A stretch of 64,000 bases of DNA, taken from NCBI GenBank assembly GCA_001051155.2, contig JYIP02000003.1:744001-808000 (forward strand). The letters run 5' to 3'. Within the stretch, counting starts at the first letter, position 1. The number at the start of each line of letters is the position of its first letter. The stretch comes from Chrysoporthe austroafricana (lineage: Eukaryota > Ascomycota > Sordariomycetes > Diaporthales > Cryphonectriaceae). A program made the translations under genes and the position numbers. The notes below the pieces were generated by a model. It made no database searches, was not told where the DNA came from, and was given only the letters and a program-made list of their open reading frames with translations. This document shows positions 13,137 to 24,356 of this stretch, piece by piece.

Positions 13137-14759
13137 CCGGGGGTGTATTTCTTCTCTCCCTCGCCCTGGACAGAACGGTCTCTCTCTTTTTACTACTCGC
13201 GACGCTGACGACGACGCTCGGGATGATTTACATATTTTCAAAGGAGGAATGGGAATTTCTTTTCCTTTTTTTTTCTCTTTTTTTTATGGCTTATCTGCAA
13301 TTGTAATCTTTCCTGCTCCACCTGTCTTGTTTTTCGTCGCCTCCAGCTGTTTGTTCTCTTCGCACATATTTTACTCCTACACCCCCCCTTCTCCGGCCGG
13401 GCACATACACATACATACACACACACACAAACATAACCGTCGTTTTTTTTTATTGCATGCACCACATGAGGCGAGGAGTTCCGCGGAACGAAATGATCGA
13501 TGCAGCTTTACCTTCCGAGATGCGACGTGCAAAGATAGTTAGTTTTAAGAGAGAGAGAGCAGGGGGGTTATGATTCGGTGTCTGTCTCCCCCCTGCTCGT
13601 TCTGGATACAAATCCGCCTCCCATCCCCCCTCTCCCTCCCCGCGCCTACACTTAAGCAGCCCTGTAATTCCTCTTTTTCATTATTTCACACCTGTCGATA
13701 CTTTTCAAAATGGGGGGCTAGAAGGGGGGTGCTCGGCCGAGGGACGGAGGAGGGAGGGGAGGGGGGCCCGCGGGGAAGCCCCGTGGGCCGAGGAGGAGGG
13801 ACGGGATGAGACGAGACGAGGTCTGCGGATGCTTGCTTGCTTGTCTGCTTGCCTGCCTGCCTGCCTGTCTGTCTGTCTGCGTGCCTGATGGATGATTTCG
13901 ATAGCTGCGTGCTGAGATACCACCAATACACTTCCTTTCCGTTCTTTTCTTCGGATCCTTCTTGGAACAATATGGGATTTGTCGTGAGTTGTGTGTGTGT
14001 GTGTGACCTGTGTCGTCGATTCTGGGTAGAGGGGCTGGGGGTGTGAATAAAATGATGAATGGTGTTTTATAGAGGAAGGGGGGAAAGAAAGAGAAAAAGG
14101 AAACTGGAAAAAGAAAAGCAAGAGAAAAGAGGAGGAAATCAGGTCGACAGAAAAGAGTGGTATGGCTAGTAAAGGGAGCGACTGTGAACGCTGTTGCACC
14201 TTGTACGGGCTGGTGAGGAGGACATCGGGAGGCCCGCGGCCCACAGGGCGAGACGTGCGTAGGTTCAGACGGAGGCATTACTACGAACAGGGAGGGCGTG
14301 CAAGGATGGTAAGTGAAATCCAGCTGTGAATGGAAGAGAAGTCTCGTATTTAAAATCAGAAAAAGATTACTATCATGGTTTGAAGGCTAATTACAGACTA
14401 GCATCCGAGAACGGCGCCCTCGTAGGCAAAGTGTCTCGTGCTGGCTAGGCGCCTGGAACGAGAGAGATTAGGGAAAAGGTATATATGGCTGAACATCACA
14501 GCTCCTCCCCTCGCCCGCCGCGGCTCTCCTCCTCCTGCTGGGTACGCCTCGCGCCCCCGGCTGGTCCACGCTGCCCCCATTAGCAATGTCCATGCTCTCC
14601 CGGTTGCCCGGTCCGTATCTTCTCCCTCGCCACGCCACTGGCGACACCGACCTCACCGCGTTATGCAGGACCTCTGCCGGACCAAATGCATCATTCGCGA
14701 ACCCAATTACTCGCCCTGCGCCGCGCCTCCGAGCCCAGAGTTCCCCCCCCCCGGGCCGG
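13137..14759. other. Intergenic region, kinesin to membrane-protein gene (tail to tail)
   Basis: The two flanking genes converge here, so it should hold both 3' UTRs. It contains T-rich tracts, a TGCC/TGTC microsatellite (about 13829-13888) and a short TG run near 13990. No gene is supported. Confidence 0.6.
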
Positions 14760-15108
14760 CTATGGTCCCTGCAGCGGCCACTTCGTCTCCGACAGCCTCG
14801 TGGGCGGCGGCGCGCCCTTGGTCGTCCCGCCGAGGCCCCCCACCGCCGTCACGGTCGTCGTCGTCACGCCAACCTTCCCGCCGACACCGCCGGTGCTGCT
14901 GCTGCTGCCGCCGCCGCCGTCCAGCGGGCCGAACGGGCTGACCGTCGCGGCCGAGAGCCACCGCTGCAGGCTCGTGCCGCCGCCCTGCGCCGCCGAGTCG
15001 GGCCGGTACTGCCGCCGCTGCCGGTCCTGCTCCTCCTGCGCGCCGAGCAGGCCCTTGGGGTCCGGGTCGACCTTGGGGAAGACGCTCCACTGGCTGCTGC
15101 CGCTGCCG

Positions 15109-15158
<50 letters not shown>

Positions 15159-16571
15159 ACCCCCATCACCATCACCATCGCCGCCACCGCCGCCCGCCTG
15201 CTGCTGCTTCTTTACCCGCGCCGGCGGCGGGTCCGCCAGCTTGACCGGCCGCCGGCTGCCCAGGCTGCCGGTGCGCACGTAGTTGGTCGACAGGGCCTCG
15301 CCGGCGCGCGTGACGCCGAGCTTCGACAGCGCCACCTCGCGGGCCGTCTCCACGGAGCCGAAGCGGAGGGTCTCGCTGCCGGGCGAGAGCATGGGCCGCG
15401 GCGGCTCCTTGGCATCCCGACCCGCCCCGTCACCATCCACCATCGAGTTGTAGCTCTGGCTGCTCCCGGGGCGGCGCTTACCGCGGCCCCGGCCGTCGTC
15501 GTCGCCCGCGGCGCGCCGCTTGTTCCGCCTGTACCGGAGGACGAGGAACACGACGGCCACGGTGAGCACTGAGGAGCCGATGAAGGTGCCGATGATGGCC
15601 GCCGCCGCCTGCGTGATGGAGACGGCGGCGCCCTGGGCCTGCTGGACCTCGCGGTCGGCCTCGTCCTGTCGCGGAGGTCAGGGTCGTGGGTCACATAGAG
15701 GCGTCTCTGGGGACAAACATGGGTATGTGTGTGGGTTTAGGGTTGGAGGGGAGGGTTTTGTGGGGGGGGGGGGTTTAAGTAATAAGGCACTTACCCTCGT
15801 GGTGGTGACCTGCGCCAACGCGGCGCCCACCTGCGTGGCGGCGTCGCCGCTCGCCAGCGCGAGGACGCTGCTCGCGGAGCTGGTGCAGCTCGCGAGGGCG
15901 GAGGCGGCGGACGAGGTGGCGGCGGACAGGGCGGCCGTGAGCGAGGCGGCGGACTGCGTCGCCTGCTGCAGGCTCTGCGACAGGCGCTGCGAGGACTGGC
16001 TCAGCTGCTGCGACGACTGGCTGAGCTGCTGCGACGACTGGCTCAGCTGCTGGCTCGCCTGCGAGACGAGCCGCGACGCCGAGCTAAGGGACTGCAGCGC
16101 CGACTGCGCCGAGGACTGCGCCGACTGCAGCTGCGAGCTGAGCTGCGAGATCTGGGCCTGGTCCTGCCGGGGGAGGAGGAGGGGGAGAGCGAGGAGGGAG
16201 GCGTCGGCGGGCGGCGCGGTGATCTGCGCGGCCTCCTGCTGCGTTGGCGTCCGCCGGCGCAGCTCCGCCATGTCGGCGCCGTCCTGCGGTGGTGATGTTG
16301 GTGGTGGTGGTGGCGCCGGCGACGAGCCTGCTGCTGTTGGTATGTCGGGGTCTCCTGCCGGGCTCAGCCCGCCGGTGGCGAGCCCGGCGGCATACGGTTG
16401 GGCCATGGCGACTCGCCATGCCTCGGGTCCATCCGAGAGCTCGAGGGCCTTCTCGTGCGAGCCCAGGCCGGCGGTGCTGCGCTCAGGCCCCCAGGTGTCA
16501 CCGCTCGCCCGCGCGCAGCCCAGGAAGAGCACGAGGAGGAGGCCGATACGCGAAGCACATCTTCCAGTCAT
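14760..16571 (-). CDS. Secreted-type single-pass membrane protein with Ser/Gln heptad ectodomain
   Basis: Minus-strand model with two exons (16571-15795 and 15665-14760) gives about 560 residues. Residues 1-23 form a signal peptide (hydrophobic core IGLLLVLFLGC). Residues about 143-259 are a Ser/Gln/Ala-rich region with repeated SQSSQQL heptads, probably an extracellular coiled coil or stalk. One transmembrane helix at about 278-303 is followed by a basic stop-transfer stretch (RYRRNKRR) and a Ser/Gly/Pro-rich cytoplasmic tail with 17 consecutive Asn. The plan resembles fungal Mid2/Wsc-type wall sensors or SKG6-type membrane proteins, but I see no cysteine-rich Wsc domain and assign no function. 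The intron 15666-15794 has canonical GTAAGT and CAG ends; an unspliced message would run into a different C-terminus. Confidence 0.72.
15108..15158 (-). repeat. AAC trinucleotide run encoding 17 Asn
   Basis: Seventeen pure GTT units on the plus strand, read as AAC codons in the cytoplasmic tail of the membrane protein. Likely polymorphic in length between strains. Confidence 0.9.
15985..16052 (-). repeat. 21-bp repeat encoding SQSSQQL heptads
   Basis: Near-identical 21-bp units (GACGACTGGCTCAGCTGCTGC type) in tandem inside the ectodomain coding region. Each encodes one heptad, so the coiled coil grew by in-frame duplication. Confidence 0.8.
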
Positions 16572-19029
16572 CGTTGACAACGGCGATGTCCAGCATCGAA
16601 GGAGGGGCGGGCTTACACGATTCACCGGGATAGGTCCATGACCGGGTAAAGGGAGACGACGGGTGGATGGGCAACGGAAGGGGAGAGGGAGAGGATGCGT
16701 GTGGGTTCGACAGCAGACGAGACGAATAGTTAGCCGGCGGGGTAGGGAGCCTCGACGACATGGGGAGGAGGCGACACGGCCCGGGTAGTAGACGAGACGG
16801 CCTGTCACTTTCGCTATGTCTCCCCAGAGGGCAGCACTGGGCCCCACGCACTGCCCGGAATGCGCCGGTGAGTGGGATACGGGGCCAGAGAGCCTGCTCG
16901 GCAGCATGGTAGCCCATGATCCCAAAGCGGGCAGCACCCCCTCCACAGAGAGGCCGTGGTCGTCGCTCTGACGCCGGGACGGCCTGGGCATGGATCTTAA
17001 CGAGCTGTCAAGAGCGGGTTGACGCCGATCCATCCCCCGGCTGCCGATCCCACAGTCGCATTCGGGAACCACAGCAGCTATGCAAGCAGGGCTGGCCGGC
17101 CGTCGTACCAGGTTACCTGGCCCCCCCCCCCTCGAGCAGCCACACAGAGGAGGGCACGCAAGGATGAAGTCTCGAGAAATCTCCGCGGCCCAAGCCAGAT
17201 GTGGTCGGCATGACCGAGCGGTGCGGTATGCGGGAGGTGGGACGGAGACCTGACCGAGACCGAGAGGTAATTAGTAAAGGCCCAGACAGAAGCTTGCGAC
17301 CTCAGACGAACTATGGCACCAGGGGATACTTGCGGCACATCACACAGGGGCGTTGGGCAGGAAGCCGCTGCTGCGAGGTGAGCCCATAGGACCGAGATGC
17401 TATCCATCGAGGGTGAGAGGAGATATGAGACCACCTGGGTAAATAAAGGAGCACCGGCGGATATAGGCAGATCATGGCCCTAGCCAGACAGCTGGTGGCA
17501 ATATCGAGCCGGCAGCCTCGACCTCCCATCCGACAGCGAGTCGTCGGGCCCGAGCGAGATGACATGCCGTCTCAGACCATGCAGATAGCTGAGGGAACCA
17601 TGGTTCACAGGTGATCTGCTCCCGGGTTGGCCTCGAAGCGACTCACACCATGCCACGGGATCGCAGGCTTCTGCGGGTATGTGGGAGGCAGCTGGGGGGC
17701 GGGTCCGGAACACGCAGAGAGAGAGAGAGAGAGACCCAGCAACGGGGCGGGCTATTTGTGCAGGTTAGGGACCACCGCCCTCCAGGAAAGTGGCGGCCTC
17801 GACGCTGCGGCACGCTTCCGGGACGACCAGTGTCTCATGTGCCAGGGAGACAGAAACCGTGTCTGGCCGGATTTCCCGACGCGGCGACTGACATGTGCTC
17901 GGGGAGGGGGTTTTGGCAAACACCGGTGTAGATCCGTAGTTGAGCCGCGCCAGGCTTCATGGGAGTCTGGTTCTCCTGTTCTGTGCGAGCTGTGGTAGAG
18001 CAAGAGCGGGTGCTGGGCCGGACTGGGTCCTGGCTGAGCTGTGCTGGGCAGCGCAGGCGAGTATCCATCCCGAGAAGGCTCCCTCACTCTGTCTCTCGTG
18101 AGGCCCGTGAAGTTCTCGCGCGAGCCCACGCGTCGCCAAGCAGTCTGACGGGTGCAAGCCGCAGCTGAGCAGGTTGGCAGGCGAGGCGGCGACATGAGGT
18201 TTCAGGTCGGGAATGGGGGCCAAGGTCGGTGGGCATGAAGCGAGGGGCTGACTTGGCGTGTCACAGCCGCACCGCTGGCCAGCTCGACGCCGAGGCATCG
18301 CTGGCGAGCCTGGAAGAGGGCTGGAAGAGGACGAGGAGGAGGAGGTGGTGGTGGTGGTGGAGGAAGAGGGCAATATCGGAAGCTCGCCCAGCCGGACGTG
18401 CAGAGAGCACCTGACATATGCCCCGGACCATTCAACTGGTGTTGCGAGATGGAGGGTGGCGTATGTCCCCTGTGCTGATGATACGAACTCAGTATCAAGT
18501 CGCGAAAATAGGGAGGGGGGGGGGGACTGCGGACTGCCGGGCCCCCGCCTGAGATCTAAAGCTGACTCCCATTGAACCCCGTAGCTACGGAAACTGAAAT
18601 TTTCTCTCTTTTTTTACAACAAAAATCCAAATCATAAAACTGCCCGTCGCCAGGTCCGCCGCATGCGCGGTTTTACCGCGAAGCCTGGATGATTTCCCGT
18701 TCCCGATCTCCTGACCCCTTGAACGCCGTCATCATGCATGCGACCCCTGGATCTTCTCCCGCCGACAGGCAGACAGGCAGGCAGGCCGGCCGCCCAGCTC
18801 GCTCTTGACGCGCAGAGGCGTTCGTGCCCGCCAGTATTATAATGGTGGTACCGGTGGTTTACAAAAATCGGTCCTCCCCGCCCTGCATGCACCCTCCTGC
18901 TCCACGGGCTCCTCTAACCACGCCACGTCCCGGAGGGTTCCATGTCTTGATCGCCCCTCTCCCCCCTCCTCCTGCCCGTGGCGGCCTCTCAAAAACCGAC
19001 GGGCCCCCCCTCTCTCTTTCTCTTCCTCC
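16572..19029. other. Intergenic region without recognisable gene
   Basis: About 2.4 kb between the 5' end of the membrane-protein gene and the 3' end of erd2. Open frames are short and match nothing I know. It contains a GA run near 17720, a GGT/GGA-rich patch near 18340-18370 and an AG-rich microsatellite near 18770-18790. The left part should carry the promoter of the membrane-protein gene. Confidence 0.55.
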
Positions 19030-19954
19030 TTACACGGGCAGCTTGAACTTCTTGCCCTTCATGACCTTGGTGTAGTAGATCCAGAAGAAGTCGCTGTACA
19101 TGACGGTCTGGATGATACCGGCGACGACGGCGATCCAGTCCACCTTATGGTTCTCCTCGGCGACGTACCGGTAGATCCAGTTGGGGATGTACAGGGCCCT
19201 GTAGAGGCCCAGGGCGGCCAGGTAGTGGGTGGTGATGGTCTCGGCCTCGCCGGTGCGCTGCAGCATGAACAGCTGGGGCAGGATGGCGACGGACTCGAGC
19301 CAGATGGAGAAGGCCCAGAAGACCTCGGAGACGGTGTACTTGTAGGGCCAGGCGAGGGCCAGGACGGCCGCGCCGCCGAGGAGGTACTCGACGCGGAAGG
19401 TGTCGAGGTTCGGGTCGTTGGTGGGCTTGTAGGCGTTGGTCATGAGGTAGAGGATGTAGCCCTGGGAGCCGATGAAGGCGATCTTGAACAGGAGGTTGTA
19501 GACGCTGTTGGTCTGGAAGAGGTCTGCCGGGGGGGGAGGGTTGGTTACGAGGTCAGCCACCCTGCGGATCCGCCCGCCTCGGTATTAATGAGGATCGGTA
19601 CTTACCAAGGTATCTCGTGATGTAGACGATAAAGTACATGCACTGGGACTTGAAGGAGATTCCGGAACAGCTCTGGACGCACCGTCAGGGACACCAGCCC
19701 GCCGCGCCAGAGGAAAGAGGAGGGGGACAAACCTTGAGGTCGACCATCTTGTGGAGGAGGATCAGGATGGACCCCAGATGGCAGAAGTCCGCTGGACGGC
19801 AGAACAGAGGTCAGCGCAAGCTCGGCCCGTCGCCAATTGGCCCGGGCGCGGCGAGGAGAGAGGCCATCGCGGCGCGCGACAGGCGGGTGGAGGAGGAGGA
19901 GGAGGAAGAAGAAGATACGTATTGCATACCGAGGACGCGGAATACGTTCAACAT
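19030..19954 (-). CDS. erd2: ER lumen protein-retaining (HDEL) receptor Erd2
   Basis: Four exons on the minus strand (19954-19930, 19791-19733, 19672-19606, 19523-19030) join in phase to 214 residues, the usual length of the family. The seven-helix Erd2 fold is recognisable throughout, including [19 protein letters not shown] near the N-terminus, the [20 protein letters not shown] segment and the [13 protein letters not shown]-terminal helix. The tail KGKKFKLPV carries the lysine-rich signal used for return from Golgi to ER. The receptor binds C-terminal HDEL/KDEL of escaped ER proteins and returns them in COPI vesicles. The second intron has the less common donor GTTTGT. The first exon is only 25 bases, so automatic annotation may miss the start. 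It is divergent from the WLM protease gene. Confidence 0.95.
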
Positions 19955-20845
19955 CTTGAGCTGCGTGGGCTGCGGAGCCGCTGGACGAGATGGAAAGGGG
20001 GACGTGGAGGAGGAACCATGCGAGTTCTCGAGCGGCGGCGGTAGGCGTCGGTCGACGACGGCGATGGCGGTGGGCAGCGCAGTAGCAGGTTGGTGGTGAG
20101 GTGATGGTGGTTGTTGTTGGCGTTGCGAGGCCTGGTCGGAAGGGCAGCTCTTTCGCACGCCTGGGCACGGGCGCGGGCACGGGCACGGGTTCGAAGGCAC
20201 GCAGCTTCGAAAGGACACGACGCGATTAGCTTCTGATTGGGCCCCTGGCTTCTAAACTTGGGCGTGCAGGTTGCTGAGTAGGTACGGAGTACGTACCGCA
20301 GTACCGCTGCAGATTATGTATGCACGCTGCACGCTGCGGTACATAGTACTACGTACGGGTCCATAGTAAGCTGAGCGCTGCTGAGGTGATGGACAGGTGG
20401 GGCCGAGCCGCTGCCGTGGCCTGCCAGCTGGGCGCGGCCTAGGTGCTAGGTACGTACCGGTGCAGTAACTACGTAAGTAAGCCCCCGAGTGCATTACCAA
20501 TCCGCTGGGAGTGGAGGATCAGAGCCGCTAACAGAAACTACCTGCTGCCGCCGCACCAAACACGCCTCGAAGCCCGTCCCGCCTGGTAGCAGGTCCTCAT
20601 CGGCTTCACTTCCCGCCTCTCGCCTCACGCCCTCGCAGCCTGCCTCATCGACATCGATAGAAGGTTCGACAGCGACACACAGGTGTATATCCTCTCGTGG
20701 CCCCGTCCGTTAAAGACGGAAAGGTAGTTTTCCTGTCTGTCTGTATATGATACCAGATCTGTACGTACGCAGCCGCTACTTAGCTCTCAATACACACATA
20801 CACACTCGCATCACCAGCCCACCTTGCGCCACCACGTCGCCCAGC
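19955..20845. other. Divergent intergenic region, erd2 / WLM protease gene
   Basis: About 0.9 kb serving as upstream region for both genes. It contains dispersed TACGTA/GTACGTAC-type words (20280-20470) but no gene I can support. Confidence 0.55.
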
Positions 20846-22291
20846 ATGGACACCACGGACGACGGCGATGGCCCCAAGCTGGTCATCCACGTCTCCAAGG
20901 GCGGCAAGACCCTGGACGTCCAGCTGCCCCAGGATGCCCTCCTCTCGGACCTCATAACAGCCTGCGAGGACTCCGCCGTGTGGGGGCCAGCACCACCACC
21001 AGCAACAGCTGACGACGACGGCCCCTCCTCCTCCTCCTCCGCCCCCGCCCCACAGCAGCACTACGACTGGGACAAGGCCAAGTTCATCGCCAAGGGCGCG
21101 GTGCTGAAGTCCGGCCCGGACGACGGCAAGCCGGTCGCCCACCTCGACGGCCGCAAGGTCACGCTCCAGGTGCCGACCGTCGAGGACCTGCAGGGACTGC
21201 GGGCGTCGTCGGACGCGGCGCGGGCGCGGGAGGCGCGGCGCGCGGCGCAGAGGCGCGCGGCGGTCCCGGCGCGGCGGACGGCGCCCGGGGGTCGACCGCC
21301 GCACCAGGCCGGGGCGGACGCCCAGTACACGTTCCTGCGGATCGAGCCGCTGCCCGGGCTGCCGAACCCCGAGCGGAGCCGGGCATTCCTGGTCCGGCTG
21401 GCGGAGGACCCGGGGATCCGGGCCGTGATGAGGAAGCACCAGTTCACAGGTACGTGAGGTCGTAGACGGGGGAGGCGGGATTCCTGGGGGGTGGAGGGGT
21501 TGGTGGCCTGGGGTATGTCCTTGGGTGGAGGGTCTTGTGCTTGTAGAAGCCTACCAGACTTCCTCTTCAAGTGAAGAGAGAGCTCAGGCTGAGACCCGCC
21601 GTCAGGAGACGGAGGAACACTCTCAAGAAGATACCTCCACACAAAGACGAACCCTAAACGGGAAGAGAAAAGGAAGAGAAAAGACACGAACAGGCAAGCA
21701 CAGACAGGACCCAGAACACCACGATACTAACTCGCCCCGGCGGGGGCGGCGGGCACAGTCGGCCTCCTGACGGAGATGGAGCCCCTGAGCAACACGCAGG
21801 CGACGCACGAGGGCACGACGCGCCTGCTCGGCCTGAACCGCAACCGGGGCGAGGCGATCGAGCTGCGCCTGCGCACCGACGCCCACGACGGCTACCGCGC
21901 CTACCGCACCGTCCGTGATACCCTGTGCCACGAACTCGCGCACAACGTCCACGGCCCCCACGACCGCCGCTTCTGGGACCTGTGCCACCGCATCGAGCGC
22001 GAGGTGCAGGCCGCCGACTGGGCGGGCCGCGGGGGGCGGAGCGTCGGCGACGGCGGGGACGGGGAGTTTCATTACGAGCCGAGCGCTGAGGACGACGTGC
22101 CGGACCACGGGGGGTGGACGGGCGGGACGTATGTCCTCGGTGGAGGGACGGAGGGGGGTGGTGGGAGTGGGAGTGGGCTGACCAGGCGGGACGTGATGGC
22201 GAGGGCGGCGGAGGAGAGGATGAAGAGGATGCGGGAGGACGGCAAGCCGCCGGACGAGGAGGGCGGGGGCGGCAGCCGGACGGGTGGGTAG
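20846..22291 (+). CDS. Ubiquitin-like plus WLM-domain metalloprotease
   Basis: Two exons (20846-21449 and 21759-22291) join in phase 1 to about 378 residues. The N-terminal ~110 residues look like a ubiquitin-like domain (LVIHVSKGGKTLDVQLP start, with a Ser/Ala/Pro-rich insertion). The WLM domain follows, with zinc-binding HELAH at residues 259-263 and the third ligand His at 269 (HELAHNVHGPHD). WLM proteins such as Wss1 are zinc proteases of the DNA-protein-crosslink/SUMO-ubiquitin pathway; the UBL+WLM layout resembles a fission-yeast paralogue rather than Wss1 itself. The C-terminal ~100 residues are Gly-rich and look disordered. The 309-base intron is long for this window and splits the region just before the catalytic domain. 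Substrate and location are not shown by the sequence. Confidence 0.87.
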
Positions 22292-24356
22292 TAGATATCA
22301 ACGGCGAGAGAGAGAACGTTTGCCCACCCCGTCTAGTACCCCTCCACGTCTGAGAAGTCCGGCAGCCCGGCCGGTCTGTGACTTCCCCTGCCCTCACCTA
22401 CGGGTGGTAGTCATCGAGAGCTCGCGTAATGCCAGCCATGTCAGGCCAACGGCCCGAAATGGAGGTTTGAAGGCGTGCCCGCGTGTAGAGGCCAGACCAG
22501 CTACCTTCCTACCTGCCGCCACGACACGCGGCCAGGACAGCGCGCCGCCACAGAAGACACCGGCAGGGGCAGCGGTGTCGTGCCTGGCGATAATCCATAT
22601 ACTGCAAAAGACGCTTAGATCGTCCGAACTACACAGGACATATGAAATAGCCTCCCTCAGTTCTCCGGCCCTTCCAGCCACGCGTGCCTCGCGTCCAGCC
22701 TCGCCACAGAGGGGGAGTTGAGCCCAGCAGCCAGGAGGCTGGCTGTACTCCCCACAGACAGCCATGATCATGACGAACACGAAGAAAAAGTTCGTGCCAT
22801 ACCCAGTAGACCGTCGGGTCAAGATCCAGCAGGATGACAGCACGCCTCGCCGCACCGATCCTCGGGCTGGGTGACGAGCCCAGCGATGTTGAGGCTGGGT
22901 AGGTCCCGCACATTTATGCACGTCACAGCGAACGGGGCAGTGCACCGACGGGACCCAAGGCATTGCGCGTTCTCGTGGTGGGAGGCGTCCTCTTTGACCT
23001 GAACTCGGACGCCGTGTTAGCAATAGATAGGCTACCGTCAGAATCGTTCCGCATACTCTATCTTGTCTGTCAGAGTCTAAACACGCCGGCCGTAAGCAAA
23101 AACGAACACACGCATCGAGTCACAACCAAACGGACAAAAGACAAGACAGCACAACACAGACTGAGACCGCAGTCAGGATCCCGAGCAGGTAAGTGGGTGG
23201 ATGGGTATCATGTTGATTATGCATGCTCCTTCTACGCCAGGCCAAAGACGGCGGCATATGTATGTATGTATGAACGCAAGAAAAAAAAAAAAAAACAAAA
23301 AGTAAAGAATTAAAAAGACGATACCGCCCGGTACCACCACCGCCATCATCCCTCCCTCGTCGATGCACCGGCCTCTCTCTCTGCCTCTCCCTCTCTTGAT
23401 GCTTCAGGGCACCAGAGAGGAGAAGAGGCATCATCGTCCACCTAGCCTGGACGCCGGTGTCACACCCGGGCCCGCAACGGCGGCGGCGGCGGCGTTGGGC
23501 TCATCGTCTAGCCCCGAGCCGTCCCAGAGGCCCAAGCCATCTTAGGCCCTCGGAGCTCGACGCGCCGCCGCGCCGTTGCGGGTTCGCGCCCCCTCTTCAA
23601 ACCCAAAGCCCGACGATAATATGTATGCGTCATCCCCCACGCAAGATCCAACGTCGTCGTGGTTAGATTCCTCTTCATCTTCATCTTTTCCTCTTCTCTT
23701 TCTTTGATGATTTCCCGAGTATGCCGTCCCTCAAAAAAAAAAAAAAAAAAAAAACAAGAAACCAACCCCCCCGAACAGCCCCCCCCCCCCCCCCCCNGAT
23801 TTCCCGAGTATGCCGTCCCTCAAAAAAAAAAAAAAAAAAATAGAAAACAACGCCGCAGAAGATGCTTCGCGATGCTCAGTGAAGCAGATTATCCTCCGCC
23901 CGCCCTCATTCCCTCTGGGTCGGGCACGATCGGATCAACCCTCTCCTCAACTTCAAAATGTGCGAAAACGCCGGTTCGCTATGCTGAATCAGATATGACG
24001 GGTGGAGATCTCTCTCCTGTGGTGGTGGGCCATGGGCCGCGAGCCGTGAGCCCGTATGTTATGGGACAAACACCAAGGCCCGCGGCCGGACAGAGGAGAA
24101 GACGAGGGGCTCGCGGCTCCCTCTCCCCGGGGTCACCGCACCGGCCGCGGCGAGGCTCGGGCGCGGTATACCCGCCAGCACGGAGCTCTGTCCGCGGGGA
24201 GGCCCGGCCGGGAGGGGGGGGACCCAGCGCCGTCGCGCCCGCCGAGGGGGACGGGCTGGACGCAATAGTGGTGGTGATGATGGTCGATGGTCGATGGGGC
24301 CGTTGGGAGGAGCGACTGTCGTGGTCGGGCCACGCGTCGCGGCTCCCCCCATCATC
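22292..24356. other. Intergenic region with assembly scar
   Basis: No gene is supported. At 23708-23860 a stretch beginning GATTTCCCGAGTATGCCGTC and running into poly-A occurs twice, the copies separated by poly-C and a single N at 23797. The rest holds A-rich tracts (23280-23300) and scattered low-complexity sequence. Confidence 0.6.
23708..23839. other. Assembly scar: duplicated flank around single N
   Basis: A 30-base stretch ending in poly-A (from 23708) recurs immediately after the N at 23797, with poly-C between. This is typical of two contig ends that overlap but were joined without merging. Confidence 0.75.

Noticed and set aside
8514..13241. Long minus-strand open frames opposite the kinesin
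   Set aside because: They mirror the GC-rich codon pattern of the coding strand (shadow frames) and have Leu/Arg/Val-rich nonsense composition.
22394..23023. 209-codon minus frame in the intergenic region
   Set aside because: No domain, signal or splice evidence; composition typical of random GC-rich DNA.
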